From positions 1-64,000 of the forward strand of contig JADYYK010000189.1 in NCBI GenBank assembly GCA_020853705.1: a stretch of 64,000 nucleotides of DNA, read 5' to 3'. Under the pieces are notes generated by a model. The model ran no database searches. It saw only the letters and a program-made list of their open reading frames with translations, and was not told where the DNA came from. Below, piece by piece: positions 1 through 11,986 of the stretch. Numbering within the stretch: position 1 is the first letter of the stretch; every line of letters starts with the position of its first letter. Source of the stretch: Deltaproteobacteria bacterium (GTDB lineage Bacteria; Myxococcota_A; Polyangia; Haliangiales; JADYYK01). The position numbers and the translations under genes are program-made.

Positions 1-1494
1 GCGGCGCCGCGCGTGGTGTTCACCTCGGGCGAGAACTCGCCGCCACCCGAGCCGGTGGCCCGGCCGTTCTCGACCACGCTGCGCTCGGGGGGCGCGCCGC
101 CCCCGGCCACGGTGCCTCCTCCTCCGCCGCCGCCGGTGTCGCCGCGGCTGCAGACCACGCCCGCCAAGCTGCAGCCGCGCGCCCAGCTGGCGGCGCCGCC
201 GCTGCCCATCCCGGCGCCCAAGCTGACGCCGCCCATCGCGCAGCCCGCGCTGCGCCCGGTGCCGGTGCCCGGCCCGACCCAGCCGCAGCGCGTGGCGGTG
301 CCCATCGCGCCGCTGTGGCCCCCGGTGGAGCCGCAGCGGCTGCCCACCATCGAGGCCGAGCTGCCCCCGGTCCGGCTGCCCACGATGGAGGCCGAGCTGC
401 CGCCGGTCCGGCTGCCCACGATGGAGGCCGATCTGCCGCCCGCGGCCTCGCTGCCCAGCCTGCACCTGCCGCACGAGCAGCCCGAGGTCCCCACCGTCCC
501 GGTCCCGCACCAGCCCAGGGCGCCGCAATGGCCGCTGGAGCCCGCGCCGCGCCCCACGCCTGCGCCTGCGTTCGTGCCAGTCCCGCCGCCTCCGGCCCGC
601 GTCGCCGCCACCCTGCCGGGCCTGCGCGACGCCGGTCCCGAGCAGCGCGTCGCCACGCTCCCCGTCAGCGGTCGCGGGCCGCGCCCCAGGGCCGCCGAGC
701 GCCGCTCGATGGCGCCGCTGCTCCTGACCATGGCCCTGCTGGCGGGCGCCATCGCCGCGGCGATCTATGTCGCGCGCATGTACATCACCGGCTCGTCGAA
801 GCAGGCGCGCGACAATGCGCTGCCGTCCGCGAGCACGGGGCCGAGCACGAGTCCGAGCACGAGCACGAGTCCGTCAGCGAGTACGAGCCCGAGCACGAGC
901 CCGTCAGCGAGCGCGAGCCCCAGCCCATCGCCGACGGTCGCCGCCGTCACACCCGACGCCGGCCCCGGCACCAGCGCCCCCGTCCCCGGCGGCCCCATCG
1001 TCACCCGCCCCATCGACTCCGGCCCCTGCCCGGCGGGCGCCATCCTCATCCCGGGCAAGCCGCAGCTCTGTGTCGACACCCACGAGGCCCCCGGCGCCGG
1101 CAAGCTGCCGACCACCGGCATCAGCTTCAGCGACGCCGCCCGCGCCTGTGCCCAGCGTGACATGCGCCTGTGCGAGGGTGAGGAGTTCGAGCGCGCTTGC
1201 CGTGGCCACCACAGGTCGAGCTACCCCTACGGCAGCTCGTTCTCGGCCAGCCGCTGCAACGCCGAGCGCTCCGGCCACAAGCAGCCGGTGCCCACCGGCT
1301 CGCTGCCCGCGTGCGTCAGCGAGGCCGGCATGTTCGACATGTCGGGCAACGTCGCGGAGTGGGTGTCCGAGGGCAAGATCGCGGGCGGCTCGTTCGACGA
1401 CGGCGACGGCCGCTGCTCGAGGCGCTTCTCACGCGACAAGGGCCGCGGCCACGACGACGTCGGCTACCGCTGCTGCAGCGATCCCCGCGAGTAG
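1..1494 (+). CDS. Proline-rich membrane protein with C-terminal FGE-sulfatase-like domain (5' truncated)
   Basis: The frame is open from the first base, so the N-terminus lies upstream of the window. What is visible is a long Pro/Ala-rich linker containing a repeated unit (LPTMEAELPPVR-like, around 345-440), one hydrophobic segment (about 712-790), a Ser/Pro/Thr low-complexity stretch (SPSTSPS type, about 825-935) and a C-terminal domain of about 150 residues. That domain has FGE/SUMF1 hallmarks: ISFSDAARAC, the LCEGEEFERAC box, MSGNVAEWV, GGSF and the ending GYRCC. In Myxococcota such domains often end Ser/Thr kinases or envelope proteins; the missing N-terminus could be a kinase, but that is a guess. 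The domain would sit outside the inner membrane. It is short for a catalytic formylglycine-generating enzyme, so a binding role is as likely. Confidence 0.75.
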   Translation, partial: AAPRVVFTSGENSPPPEPVARPFSTTLRSGGAPPPATVPPPPPPPVSPRLQTTPAKLQPRAQLAAPPLPIPAPKLTPPIAQPALRPVPVPGPTQPQRVAVPIAPLWPPVEPQRLPTIEAELPPVRLPTMEAELPPVRLPTMEADLPPAASLPSLHLPHEQPEVPTVPVPHQPRAPQWPLEPAPRPTPAPAFVPVPPPPARVAATLPGLRDAGPEQRVATLPVSGRGPRPRAAERRSMAPLLLTMALLAGAIAAAIYVARMYITGSSKQARDNALPSASTGPSTSPSTSTSPSASTSPSTSPSASASPSPSPTVAAVTPDAGPGTSAPVPGGPIVTRPIDSGPCPAGAILIPGKPQLCVDTHEAPGAGKLPTTGISFSDAARACAQRDMRLCEGEEFERACRGHHRSSYPYGSSFSASRCNAERSGHKQPVPTGSLPACVSEAGMFDMSGNVAEWVSEGKIAGGSFDDGDGRCSRRFSRDKGRGHDDVGYRCCSDPRE

Positions 1495-1531
1495 CTCGAA
1501 CTGCGGCTGGAGCTGCGCGAGCGCGCGCCAG

Positions 1532-4039
1532 CTACGGAAACGCCAGCGTGAAGTCCTCGTGCAGGCTGTCGAAGTCCGAGGTCAGCCGCACCGCCCACAC
1601 CACCTCGGCGAGGCAGGTCGCCACCGGCAGCTTGGCGCCCTCGCTGGTGACCACGTCGACCACCTCGTCCAGCGTGGTCTCGACCTCGAGCGTCACCGCC
1701 CAGCCTTGCGGCAGGGTGCCCGCGGCCTTCTCGATGCACTTCTTGGCGCCGGCGTTGACCAGCGCGTACAGGCTGGGCGGCCGGCGCACCCGGCCCGAGC
1801 CACCGCCGTAGCCCATGCCGGAGCCCGAGCCGGTGCCCCCCGCGCCCAGCATGTCGCGGTCGAGCCCGATGGTCGACGGCCGCACCCCCGGCTCGGTGGC
1901 CAGGTATGACGTCACCGGTGACACCGCGCGCCCGAACATGGCCACCTTCATCATCTCGGCGTCGCTGAGGTCGTGGTGCTCGTCCTCGCCGAACACGAAC
2001 GCCGCCGTCGCCTTCGAGAACGCGCCATCGACCTTGACCACGCGCTTCCACGGATCGCCCCAGATCTGTCCGCTCAGCACCACCTCCGACGGCGCCGACG
2101 CCAGGCCGAGCATGGTGCGCGCCCCGTCGCCCTCCTTGAGCGGATCCGGTGCGTCCAGCCTGGCGTCCCCCAGCCCCTTGGCGCTGGCCTTGAAGTGGTC
2201 GATGCGGATGGGCCGCACCAGCCCCAGCACCTCGGCCACCACCGCCTTGTCGCTGGCCTCCACCAGGCCCGCCATGGTCGCCGCGATGCCATGGTTCTTG
2301 CTGGCCAGCGCGGCCAGGGTGTGGTCGTCCTTGCGCGTCAGCTCGGCGCTGTCGCCGTCCACCGAGGGCTCGACCAGGTGCACCACGGTGCCCGCGGGCG
2401 CCTTGGCCAGCGCCTTCAGCGCCACCGCCTGATCGAAGCTCTTGCGCAGCAGCGCGTCGGTCAGCAGCACGATGCGCCGCTCACCCGCGCGCCCTTTGAG
2501 CTGCTCGGCCGCCACCCGCGCGCCCTCCTCGAGCGCGCTGCCGTTGCCTGGCTCCAGCCGCTTGTCCTTGCGCAGCGCCGCCAGCAGCGCGTCCAGCTTG
2601 GTGGCGCTGACGAAGCCCGGGCTCAGCGCCTCGGCGCGGCGCCGGTATGCCACCAGCTGCACCTCGGCGTCGGGCACGTGCGCCAGGTACGCCCGCGCCA
2701 GCCGGAGTTGCGCCGTGATCCCCGCCTCGCCCATCGAGTGCGACGCGTCGACCACGAAGACGACCTGGGCCCGCTTGGGCAGCGCGCGCAGCACCGGCGC
2801 GGTGTCGAGCTCCAGGCGCAGGAAGGCGTGCTTGTCCGACGCCACCACGCGCCCCAGCCGCGCCGCCACCACGTCGATCTTGGGCGGCTCGAGCTGCATC
2901 ACCGCGACACCCGCGTCGGACTCGTTCTCGGGCGCGTCGGGCACGAACAGCGGCGTGTCCAGCGCGCTGAAGCTCTGCGCCTTCTTGTCGCCCTTGGGGC
3001 CCGGCAGCTCCAGCGACCAGCGCGCCAGCGTGCCGGCGTCGCGCGCGACATGGTCCGACACCACCAGGCGCCACACCCCGGCGCCGGCCTCGGCCGCGGG
3101 CAGCTTGACCGGGAAGGTCCCGCGCACATCGGTGTCCCCGCTGCCGGTCTGGTTGAAGATCGCGATGGCCTTGCCGCTTGGGGTCACGAGCTCGATGCGC
3201 ACGTCGCCCTTGTAGGTGTGCTCCAGCTCGAGGGTCACCTTGGCGGTGGTGAACGGCCCCTTGGTGGCCGCGCTGGCCGGCACGTCGATCACGCTGGCCA
3301 CATAGCTGGCGCTGGCGTCGCGCTCGATGGCGCCAGCCCACGCGGGCTCCACCGGCGCCGCCAGCACCAGGGGCGCGTCGGGCGCCGCGCGCACACCGTC
3401 GATCACCACCGCGGTGCGCGCATCCCCCCAGGCCGGGCGCAGCCGCAGCACCGGCACCGCCAGCCCCGCCTGCGCGGTGCGGGACAGCCGCGGATACGAC
3501 ACGAAGACGTGTCCGCCCTGGTAGCGCGTGGGCACCGTCAGGGTGTACTCGACCGTGCTGGTGCCGCCGGGCATGACCGGGAAGATCTGCAGGTGCAGCT
3601 TGTCGGCCCAGACCCACTGCAAGAGGGCGGGGTCCTTGGGCTCCCAGGCGCCCAGGCCGGTCAGCTCGTGATACAGCTCGGCCGCCTTCTGGGCCTCCAT
3701 CAGCTCGCCGGCGTACCAGACGTCGCGGGCCCGGATGCGCAGCCCCGTGGCGGCAGCACCGTATGGCAGATCGATGTCGAGGTTGACCTCGTCGGCGATG
3801 GTGCCCGGGTTGGCGAACACCCGCTGCACCTTGTAGACCGCGACCCCGTCGTCGATGCTGACGTCGACCGAGTGCGAGACCTCGAACAGCGGCTGCTTCA
3901 GCGTCGCCTCGAGGGCATCGGCGCGCGCGGCCCGGCCGCCCGCCAGCCCGGCGACCGCCACCGCCATCGCGAGCCCCACCCTGGCGACGCCCGCGCTGCC
4001 CCACGACCCCACACGGCTGACCCTGCGCAGATTCGGCAT
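1532..4039 (-). CDS. VIT domain / P-domain / von Willebrand factor A protein, exported
   Basis: 835 residues. After a signal peptide (cleavage near ARADA, residue 41) comes a VIT domain (about 45-170) as in inter-alpha-trypsin inhibitor heavy chains, then a beta-rich segment (about 255-345) resembling the proprotein-convertase P domain (TYKGDVRIELVTPSG, then WRLVVSD), then a vWA domain with an intact MIDAS start DASHS (431-435) for metal-dependent ligand binding. The C-terminal part has a Gly-rich loop (GGTGSGSGMGYGGGSG) and no membrane anchor. The start at 4039 is chosen because it gives the signal peptide and because a TAGTCT box lies 7 nt upstream; a longer in-frame extension exists but lacks these. 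VIT-vWA proteins are usually adhesive or secreted scaffolds; the ligand is unknown. Convergent with the preceding gene. Confidence 0.85.
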   Translation of the reverse strand: MPNLRRVSRVGSWGSAGVARVGLAMAVAVAGLAGGRAARADALEATLKQPLFEVSHSVDVSIDDGVAVYKVQRVFANPGTIADEVNLDIDLPYGAAATGLRIRARDVWYAGELMEAQKAAELYHELTGLGAWEPKDPALLQWVWADKLHLQIFPVMPGGTSTVEYTLTVPTRYQGGHVFVSYPRLSRTAQAGLAVPVLRLRPAWGDARTAVVIDGVRAAPDAPLVLAAPVEPAWAGAIERDASASYVASVIDVPASAATKGPFTTAKVTLELEHTYKGDVRIELVTPSGKAIAIFNQTGSGDTDVRGTFPVKLPAAEAGAGVWRLVVSDHVARDAGTLARWSLELPGPKGDKKAQSFSALDTPLFVPDAPENESDAGVAVMQLEPPKIDVVAARLGRVVASDKHAFLRLELDTAPVLRALPKRAQVVFVVDASHSMGEAGITAQLRLARAYLAHVPDAEVQLVAYRRRAEALSPGFVSATKLDALLAALRKDKRLEPGNGSALEEGARVAAEQLKGRAGERRIVLLTDALLRKSFDQAVALKALAKAPAGTVVHLVEPSVDGDSAELTRKDDHTLAALASKNHGIAATMAGLVEASDKAVVAEVLGLVRPIRIDHFKASAKGLGDARLDAPDPLKEGDGARTMLGLASAPSEVVLSGQIWGDPWKRVVKVDGAFSKATAAFVFGEDEHHDLSDAEMMKVAMFGRAVSPVTSYLATEPGVRPSTIGLDRDMLGAGGTGSGSGMGYGGGSGRVRRPPSLYALVNAGAKKCIEKAAGTLPQGWAVTLEVETTLDEVVDVVTSEGAKLPVATCLAEVVWAVRLTSDFDSLHEDFTLAFP

Positions 4040-4046
4040 GGCTCTG

Positions 4047-4052
4047 AGACTA
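4047..4052 (-). promoter_or_regulatory. Putative -10 box, leaderless start of the VIT/vWA gene
   Basis: TAGTCT on the minus strand, 7 nt before the ATG at 4039. There is no Shine-Dalgarno site, so the transcript probably begins at or next to the start codon. One of several such arrangements in the window. No convincing -35 was seen. Confidence 0.35.
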
Positions 4053-4149
4053 CGCCGCGGGTCCCCGGGTTCCCACGAATCTGCCTCACGATCTCGGGCG
4101 CTTGCGAGGGGCTTGTGGCGCCGCTCGGGCTCTGGTACCACGGGCGCAC

Positions 4150-5498
<1,349 letters not shown>

Positions 5499-5502
<4 letters not shown>

Positions 5503-6485
5503 TCCCCAACGACGCCATCCGCGGCCACCTCGATCGCACTCTCTTCAAGGTCGAGCTGCCGTCCAGCTTCGGCGAGCGCTACCAGGGCAAGGTGCGCGAC
5601 TGCTACATCGACGCCGCCGCCGGCCGCCGCATCATCATCGCGACCGACCGTATCAGCGCCTTCGATCGCGTGCTGGGCACCATCCCGTTCAAGGGCCAGG
5701 TGCTCAACCAGCTGTCGGCGTGGTGGTTCGGCAAGACCGCGGCCATCGCGCCCAGCCACTTCATCGCGGCGCCCGATCCCGCGGTCACGGTCGCGCACGA
5801 GGCCACGCCGCTGCGCGTGGAGATGATCGTGCGCGCCTACATGACCGGCGTGACCACGACGTCGATCTGGTACAACTACGAGCGCGGCGTGCGCAGCTTC
5901 TGCGGCAACCAGCTGCCCGAGGGGCTGACCAAGAACCAGGCCTTGCCGCACCCCATCATCACGCCGACCACCAAGGCGCCACCCGGCGAGCATGACAAGA
6001 ACGGCTCGCGCGAGGAGCTCATCTCCGAGGGCTGGGTCACCGCCGAGGACTTCGACGCCGCGGCCAGGATGGCGCTCGAGCTGTTCGCCTTCGGGCAGAA
6101 GTGGGCCGCCTCGCGCGGCCTCATCCTGGTCGACACCAAGTACGAGCTCGGGCGCACCCGGGACGGCCGGCTGGTCTTCATCGACGAGATCCACACCCCC
6201 GACTCGTCGCGCTACTGGTACGCCGACGACTACGCTGCGCTGACCGCCGCCGGCAAGGAGCCGCGCGCGCTGGACAAGGAGTATGTCCGGCGCTGGTTCG
6301 TGGATCACGGCTACCGCGGCGAGGGCGACCCGCCGGTGATGGACGATGGGGTGCGCATCGAGGCGGCGCGGCGCTACATCCAGGCCTTCGAGCTCTTGAC
6401 CGGAACCCCCTTCGTGCCCGACTGGGCCGAGCCACAGAAGCGCGTCGAGAAGAGTCTGCGCGCCTTTTTCGAGGCCAACCGATGA
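5499..6485 (+). CDS. purC: Phosphoribosylaminoimidazole-succinocarboxamide synthase (SAICAR synthetase)
   Basis: 328 residues. Joins CAIR and aspartate with ATP to give SAICAR. Visible family motifs: GKVRDCYI (nucleotide-binding start), ATDRISAFDRVLG, VRAYMTGV, TPTTKAPPGEHD and the FIDEIHTPDSSRYW motif that binds substrate. It is longer than the roughly 240-residue enteric enzyme and matches the long (Ade1-like) form. The start is the GTG at 5499 overlapping the purB stop by 4 nt; this removes an unrelated upstream stretch and fits tight translational coupling. Confidence 0.96.
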
Positions 6486-6736
6486 AGCTGTCTGCCAAGG
6501 TCTATGTGACCCTCAAGCGCGGCGTGCTGGATCCCCAGGGCCAGGCGGTGTCGCGCTCGCTGCGCGGCCTCGGCTTCGACGAGGTCGGCGACGCCCGCAT
6601 CGGCAAGTTCATCGAGCTCGAGCTCGACGCCCCCGACGAGGCGGCCGCGCGCAAGCGCCTCGGCGAGATGTGCGAGCGCCTGCTGTCGAACACCGTCATC
6701 GAGGACTACCGCATCGAAGTCGGGGCCCGCGCGTGA
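6482..6736 (+). CDS. purS: Phosphoribosylformylglycinamidine synthase subunit PurS
   Basis: 84 residues, the usual size. Small dimeric subunit that bridges PurL and PurQ in the three-part FGAM synthase. Starts with KVYVTLKRGVLDPQGQAV and contains GKFIELEL, both typical of PurS. ATG at 6482 overlaps the purC stop (ATGA), and its own stop overlaps the purQ GTG, so all are coupled in one operon. Its presence agrees with the short PurL encoded downstream. Confidence 0.95.
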   Translation: MKLSAKVYVTLKRGVLDPQGQAVSRSLRGLGFDEVGDARIGKFIELELDAPDEAAARKRLGEMCERLLSNTVIEDYRIEVGARA

Positions 6737-7427
6737 ACTTCGCGGTGGTCCGCTTCCCGGGCTCCAACTGTGACCAGGACGCGGTGCACGCGGTCGTCGA
6801 TGTCCTCGGCCAGCCCGGCGGCCTGGCCTGGCACAAGGACCGCGAGCTGCCGCCCGCCACCGACTGTGTCATCGTGCCCGGCGGCTTCTCGTATGGCGAC
6901 TACCTGCGCGCCGGCGCGATGGCCGCGCAGAGCCCCATCATGGCCGCGGTGCGCGCCTTCGCCGAGCGCGGCGGCCCCGTGCTGGGCATCTGCAATGGCT
7001 ACCAGATCCTGACCGAGGCGCGCCTGCTCGAGGGCGCCCTGACGCGCAACGCCTCGCTGAAGTTCGTGTGCAAGGACGTCCACGTGAAGGTGGAGGGGCA
7101 GGGCACGCCGTTCTCGCGCGGCCTCGCCGGCCGCGTCCTGCGCATGCCCATCGCGCACGCCGAGGGCCGCTTCGTGCACCCCGATCTGCCCGCCTTCGAG
7201 CGCACCGGGCGCGTCATCTTCCGCTATGTCTCCGCGGCCGGCGCGCTCGACGACGACGCCAACCCCAACGGCTCCAGCGCCGCCATCGCCGGCACCTGCA
7301 ACGCCGCCGGCAACGTGGTCGGCCTGATGCCGCACCCGGAGCGCGCCTGCGAGACCCTGCTCGGCTCGGCTGACGGCCGCGCGCTCTTCGACACCGTGCT
7401 CGGCGCCTTCGCCGCGGGAGGCTGCGC

Positions 7428-7431
<4 letters not shown>
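6733..7431 (+). CDS. purQ: Phosphoribosylformylglycinamidine synthase, glutaminase subunit PurQ
   Basis: 232 residues. Class I glutamine amidotransferase that supplies ammonia to PurL. Visible: GFSYGDYLRAGA, nucleophile Cys in VLGICNGYQIL, and the His/Glu of the triad in GLMPHPERAC near the C-terminus. GTG start at 6733 overlaps the purS stop; an upstream in-frame extension is purS sequence read in another frame and is ignored. Confidence 0.96.
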
Positions 7432-9725
<2,294 letters not shown>

Positions 9726-9775
9726 CCAGAGCCCGCCGTAACCTGGGCGAAACCGGCCCCCCGCATGGTGGGAGC

Positions 9776-10348
9776 ATGCGGATTCGCCCAGCTCAGCGCG
9801 CCGACCTGCCCCGGATCCTGGCGATCTACAACCACGAGGTGCTGTGCTCGACGGCCACCGCCGACGAGGAGCCGCAGACCCTGGTGGCGCGCACGCGCTG
9901 GTTCGACGACCACGCGGCCCAGGGCCTGCCCGTGCTGGTGGCCGAGGCCGGCGGCGAGGCTGGCGGGGTGGTGGGCTTCGCCGCGCTCAACCGCTTCCAC
10001 GCCCGCCCGGGCTACCGCTACACGGTGGACGACTCGGTCTATGTGGCCGACAGCCATCGCGGCCACGGGGTCGGCAAGCTCTTGCTGGAGGCGCTGCTGG
10101 TCGAGGTGCCGCGGCGCGGCTACCACTCGGTGATCGCGGTCATCACCTCCGACAACGGCGCCAGCCTGCGGCTGCACGAGCGCGCCGGCTTCACCCCGTC
10201 CGGCCGGCTGGCCAGCGCCGTGTTCAAGCTGGGGCGCTGGGTCGATGTGCTCTACCTGCAGCGCCGCTTCGAGCTGCCCGCGACCGCCAGCACCTCCCAG
10301 GAGCAGCTCCTGCCAGGGCTGGTCGCGGTGGCCCAGCGGGGTGGCTGA
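9776..10348 (+). CDS. GNAT family N-acetyltransferase (phosphinothricin-acetyltransferase-like)
   Basis: 190 residues. Single GNAT domain: N-terminal MRIRPAQRADLPRILAIYN, acetyl-CoA pyrophosphate loop RGHGVGK, then NGASLRLHERAGF and W-V-D-V-L-Y-LQRRF at the end, the pattern of the Pat/Bar/YncA branch. Members acetylate small amines or amino-acid analogues; the substrate here cannot be told from sequence, and a resistance role should not be assumed. Start at ATG 9776 with GGGAG a few bases upstream. Lies 50 nt after purL on the same strand, possibly read through from it. Confidence 0.82.
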   Translation: MRIRPAQRADLPRILAIYNHEVLCSTATADEEPQTLVARTRWFDDHAAQGLPVLVAEAGGEAGGVVGFAALNRFHARPGYRYTVDDSVYVADSHRGHGVGKLLLEALLVEVPRRGYHSVIAVITSDNGASLRLHERAGFTPSGRLASAVFKLGRWVDVLYLQRRFELPATASTSQEQLLPGLVAVAQRGG

Positions 10349-10380
10349 GATCCCTGGCTAGCGCGGCTGCCACGCCATGC

Positions 10381-10386
10381 TACGAT
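10381..10386 (+). promoter_or_regulatory. Putative -10 box upstream of the small membrane-protein gene
   Basis: TACGAT, 21 nt before the start at 10408, leaving a short leader that contains the GGAGGG ribosome site. The -35 region is not convincing. Confidence 0.3.
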
Positions 10387-10407
10387 CTGACCTAGTCGGA
10401 GGGTCGG

Positions 10408-10788
10408 ATGAACGTCTTCATGGCGAAGTTGCTCCTGCGTATCCTCATCTTCGGGGTCGCCTTCTTCTTTGCGATCAAGTACGTGCCCAAGGGGCGCATG
10501 CGCATCACCAAGAAGTGGGCCTGGCCCCTGGTGGTCGGCGCCTTCGCGGGGCTGAACTTCGGGCTGTACTGGCTGCTGTCGTTCGTCCTCAAGATCCCGG
10601 CCACGGTGGCGGCCTTCTTCACCTTCGGGCTGGCCATGCTGATCGTGCCCTTCCTGGCCAACGGCGTGCTGCTGTACCTGACCAACCGCTGGATCAAGTG
10701 GTTCAAGATCGAGGGCGTGCTGGCGTACCTGTACGCCTCGGGGATCGTCACCGTCGCCCACCTCGCCATCAGCATCGCCCGCCTGTAG
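10408..10788 (+). CDS. Small four-helix integral membrane protein, function unknown
   Basis: 126 residues with four strongly hydrophobic segments (about 6-24, 40-60, 66-90, 103-124) separated by short basic loops (KGRMRITKKW, NRWIKWFK), so it sits in the inner membrane. Layout and size resemble small phage-holin-like or DUF-type membrane proteins, but no diagnostic motif is visible and no function is assigned. Strong ribosome site GGAGGG, 5 nt before the ATG. Followed by an intrinsic terminator; convergent with the permease gene. Confidence 0.8.
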   Translation: MNVFMAKLLLRILIFGVAFFFAIKYVPKGRMRITKKWAWPLVVGAFAGLNFGLYWLLSFVLKIPATVAAFFTFGLAMLIVPFLANGVLLYLTNRWIKWFKIEGVLAYLYASGIVTVAHLAISIARL

Positions 10789-10810
10789 CCACCTCGAAGC
10801 CGCGAAGCGA

Positions 10811-10830
10811 GCCCGCTAGGCGGGCTTTTT
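10811..10830 (+). terminator. Intrinsic terminator overlapping the end of the convergent permease gene
   Basis: Stem GCCCGC (10811-10816), loop TAG, GCGGGC (10820-10825), then TTTTT. It ends the + strand gene at 10788. The left arm and loop contain the stop codon of the minus-strand permease, whose last residues Lys-Lys-Pro-Ala are encoded by the T-tract and stem read backwards. Confidence 0.85.
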
Positions 10831-11853
10831 CGGCGCCGGTCTCATCATCAGCACCACGATGGCGATGATGATGAGGCCCGCGCCGATCCACTCCGGCGAC
10901 TTGATCATCTTCTGACCAAAGGCCTCATGCAGCCACAGCGTGGCCAGCAGGCCGGCCAGGATGCTGGAGGCGCGGTTGATGGGCACCGTGTAGGTGGTCT
11001 CGCGCTGATCGAGGAAGATCAGGGTGCCGAAGATCCCGGTCCCGGTCGACAGCGCGCCCGCCAGCACCAGCCACCACAGGAAGTCGGTACGCGGCACCAG
11101 GGTGAAGCCGTCCCAGATCCGGTGCAGCACCGCGCCCGGCCCCAGCTGGTAGCCGATGAGGCCGAAGATGACCAGCAGCACAAGGAGGCCCGGCGCCGCC
11201 ACCATCTGCTCCTCGACGAAGAAGCGCTTGTTGAGGTCGGGGTCGGCGCTCTTGGCGCGCCCGCTCATGAACAGCAGGCGGAAGAAGTACACCGTCAGGT
11301 AGGCCACGATGTTGAGGATGAGCAGGCCGGGCAGGCCGTCACCCTTGCCGAACGAGTCGGCCACCGTGACCACCAGCGCGGCCAGGCTGAGCACCGAGGC
11401 CAGCCACGAGGTCCAGTGCACCTTGCGCTTCTTGTGCAGGAGGTCGACGACGGGCGCGATCACCAGCACGCCGCCGCGCAGGAACAGCATGACCAGCGCG
11501 ATGGTGACGCCGCGGAAGGTGTAGGCCAGCGTGGTGGTGATGATCTGGACCGAGGCGCACAGCCCCGACACCAGCGTGAACCACTGCGGCCGCGGCAGCC
11601 CCCAGGGCCCGCGGGTGGCGTACTTCCACCAGCCCATCGCGGTGATGAAGGCGTAGGCGGTGATCACGCTGCCGCAGGTCATCATGGCCTGGATGGCCAG
11701 CGGGTGGAGACCCTTGCCCGCGTGCATCCCCGGCAGCAGGCCATCGGTGGCCATCTTGCTCAGGACCGAGTAGGGCACGTATGCGGCAAAGTATCCGAAG
11801 GCAAAGAGCCAGATCCCCCACCGTGTGACGAATGCGTCGCGCCCCTGTGTCAT
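10816..11853 (-). CDS. DMT/EamA-like multi-pass membrane transporter
   Basis: 345 residues with about ten hydrophobic helices spread along the whole length and short charged loops (LLHKKRKVHW, FMSGRAKSADPDLNKRFF). The helix pattern and the C-terminal TVPINRASSILAGLLATLWL followed by GAGLIIIAIVVLMM are typical of drug/metabolite exporters of the EamA type, although two clean five-helix repeats are not obvious. Substrate unknown. The start at 11853 has no Shine-Dalgarno site; a TACACT box lies 9 nt upstream. Transcribed towards the small membrane-protein gene. Confidence 0.72.
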   Translation of the reverse strand: MTQGRDAFVTRWGIWLFAFGYFAAYVPYSVLSKMATDGLLPGMHAGKGLHPLAIQAMMTCGSVITAYAFITAMGWWKYATRGPWGLPRPQWFTLVSGLCASVQIITTTLAYTFRGVTIALVMLFLRGGVLVIAPVVDLLHKKRKVHWTSWLASVLSLAALVVTVADSFGKGDGLPGLLILNIVAYLTVYFFRLLFMSGRAKSADPDLNKRFFVEEQMVAAPGLLVLLVIFGLIGYQLGPGAVLHRIWDGFTLVPRTDFLWWLVLAGALSTGTGIFGTLIFLDQRETTYTVPINRASSILAGLLATLWLHEAFGQKMIKSPEWIGAGLIIIAIVVLMMRPAPKKPA

Positions 11854-11953
11854 GCCAGGGGCAGTGTAGCGGTCAGGCGAGGGAAAGGGAAAAAAGGCAG
11901 TGGAGGACGAGGTGGAGCCGGACGAGAGCAGAACCAGCGGAGACGGAGACGGA

Positions 11954-11986
11954 CAACTGGTTCTGACCGAAGGTCAGAACCAGTTG
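11954..11986 (-). terminator. Perfect 15-bp hairpin at the 3' end of a barrel gene, followed by a TCCG tract
   Basis: Arms CAACTGGTTCTGACC (11954-11968) and GGTCAGAACCAGTTG (11972-11986) with a 3-nt loop. The stop codon of the minus-strand gene (11974-11976) lies in the arm. Downstream on the minus strand there is no U-tract but TCCGTCTCCGTCTCCG. Probably a transcript-end or RNA-stabilising structure; similar elements occur at 33383 and 50707. Confidence 0.6.

Noticed and set aside
9776..10348. Herbicide/antibiotic resistance gene (bar/pat)
   Set aside because: The GNAT fold and general Pat-like pattern are seen, but this branch is broad and includes many housekeeping acetyltransferases; nothing in the context supports resistance.
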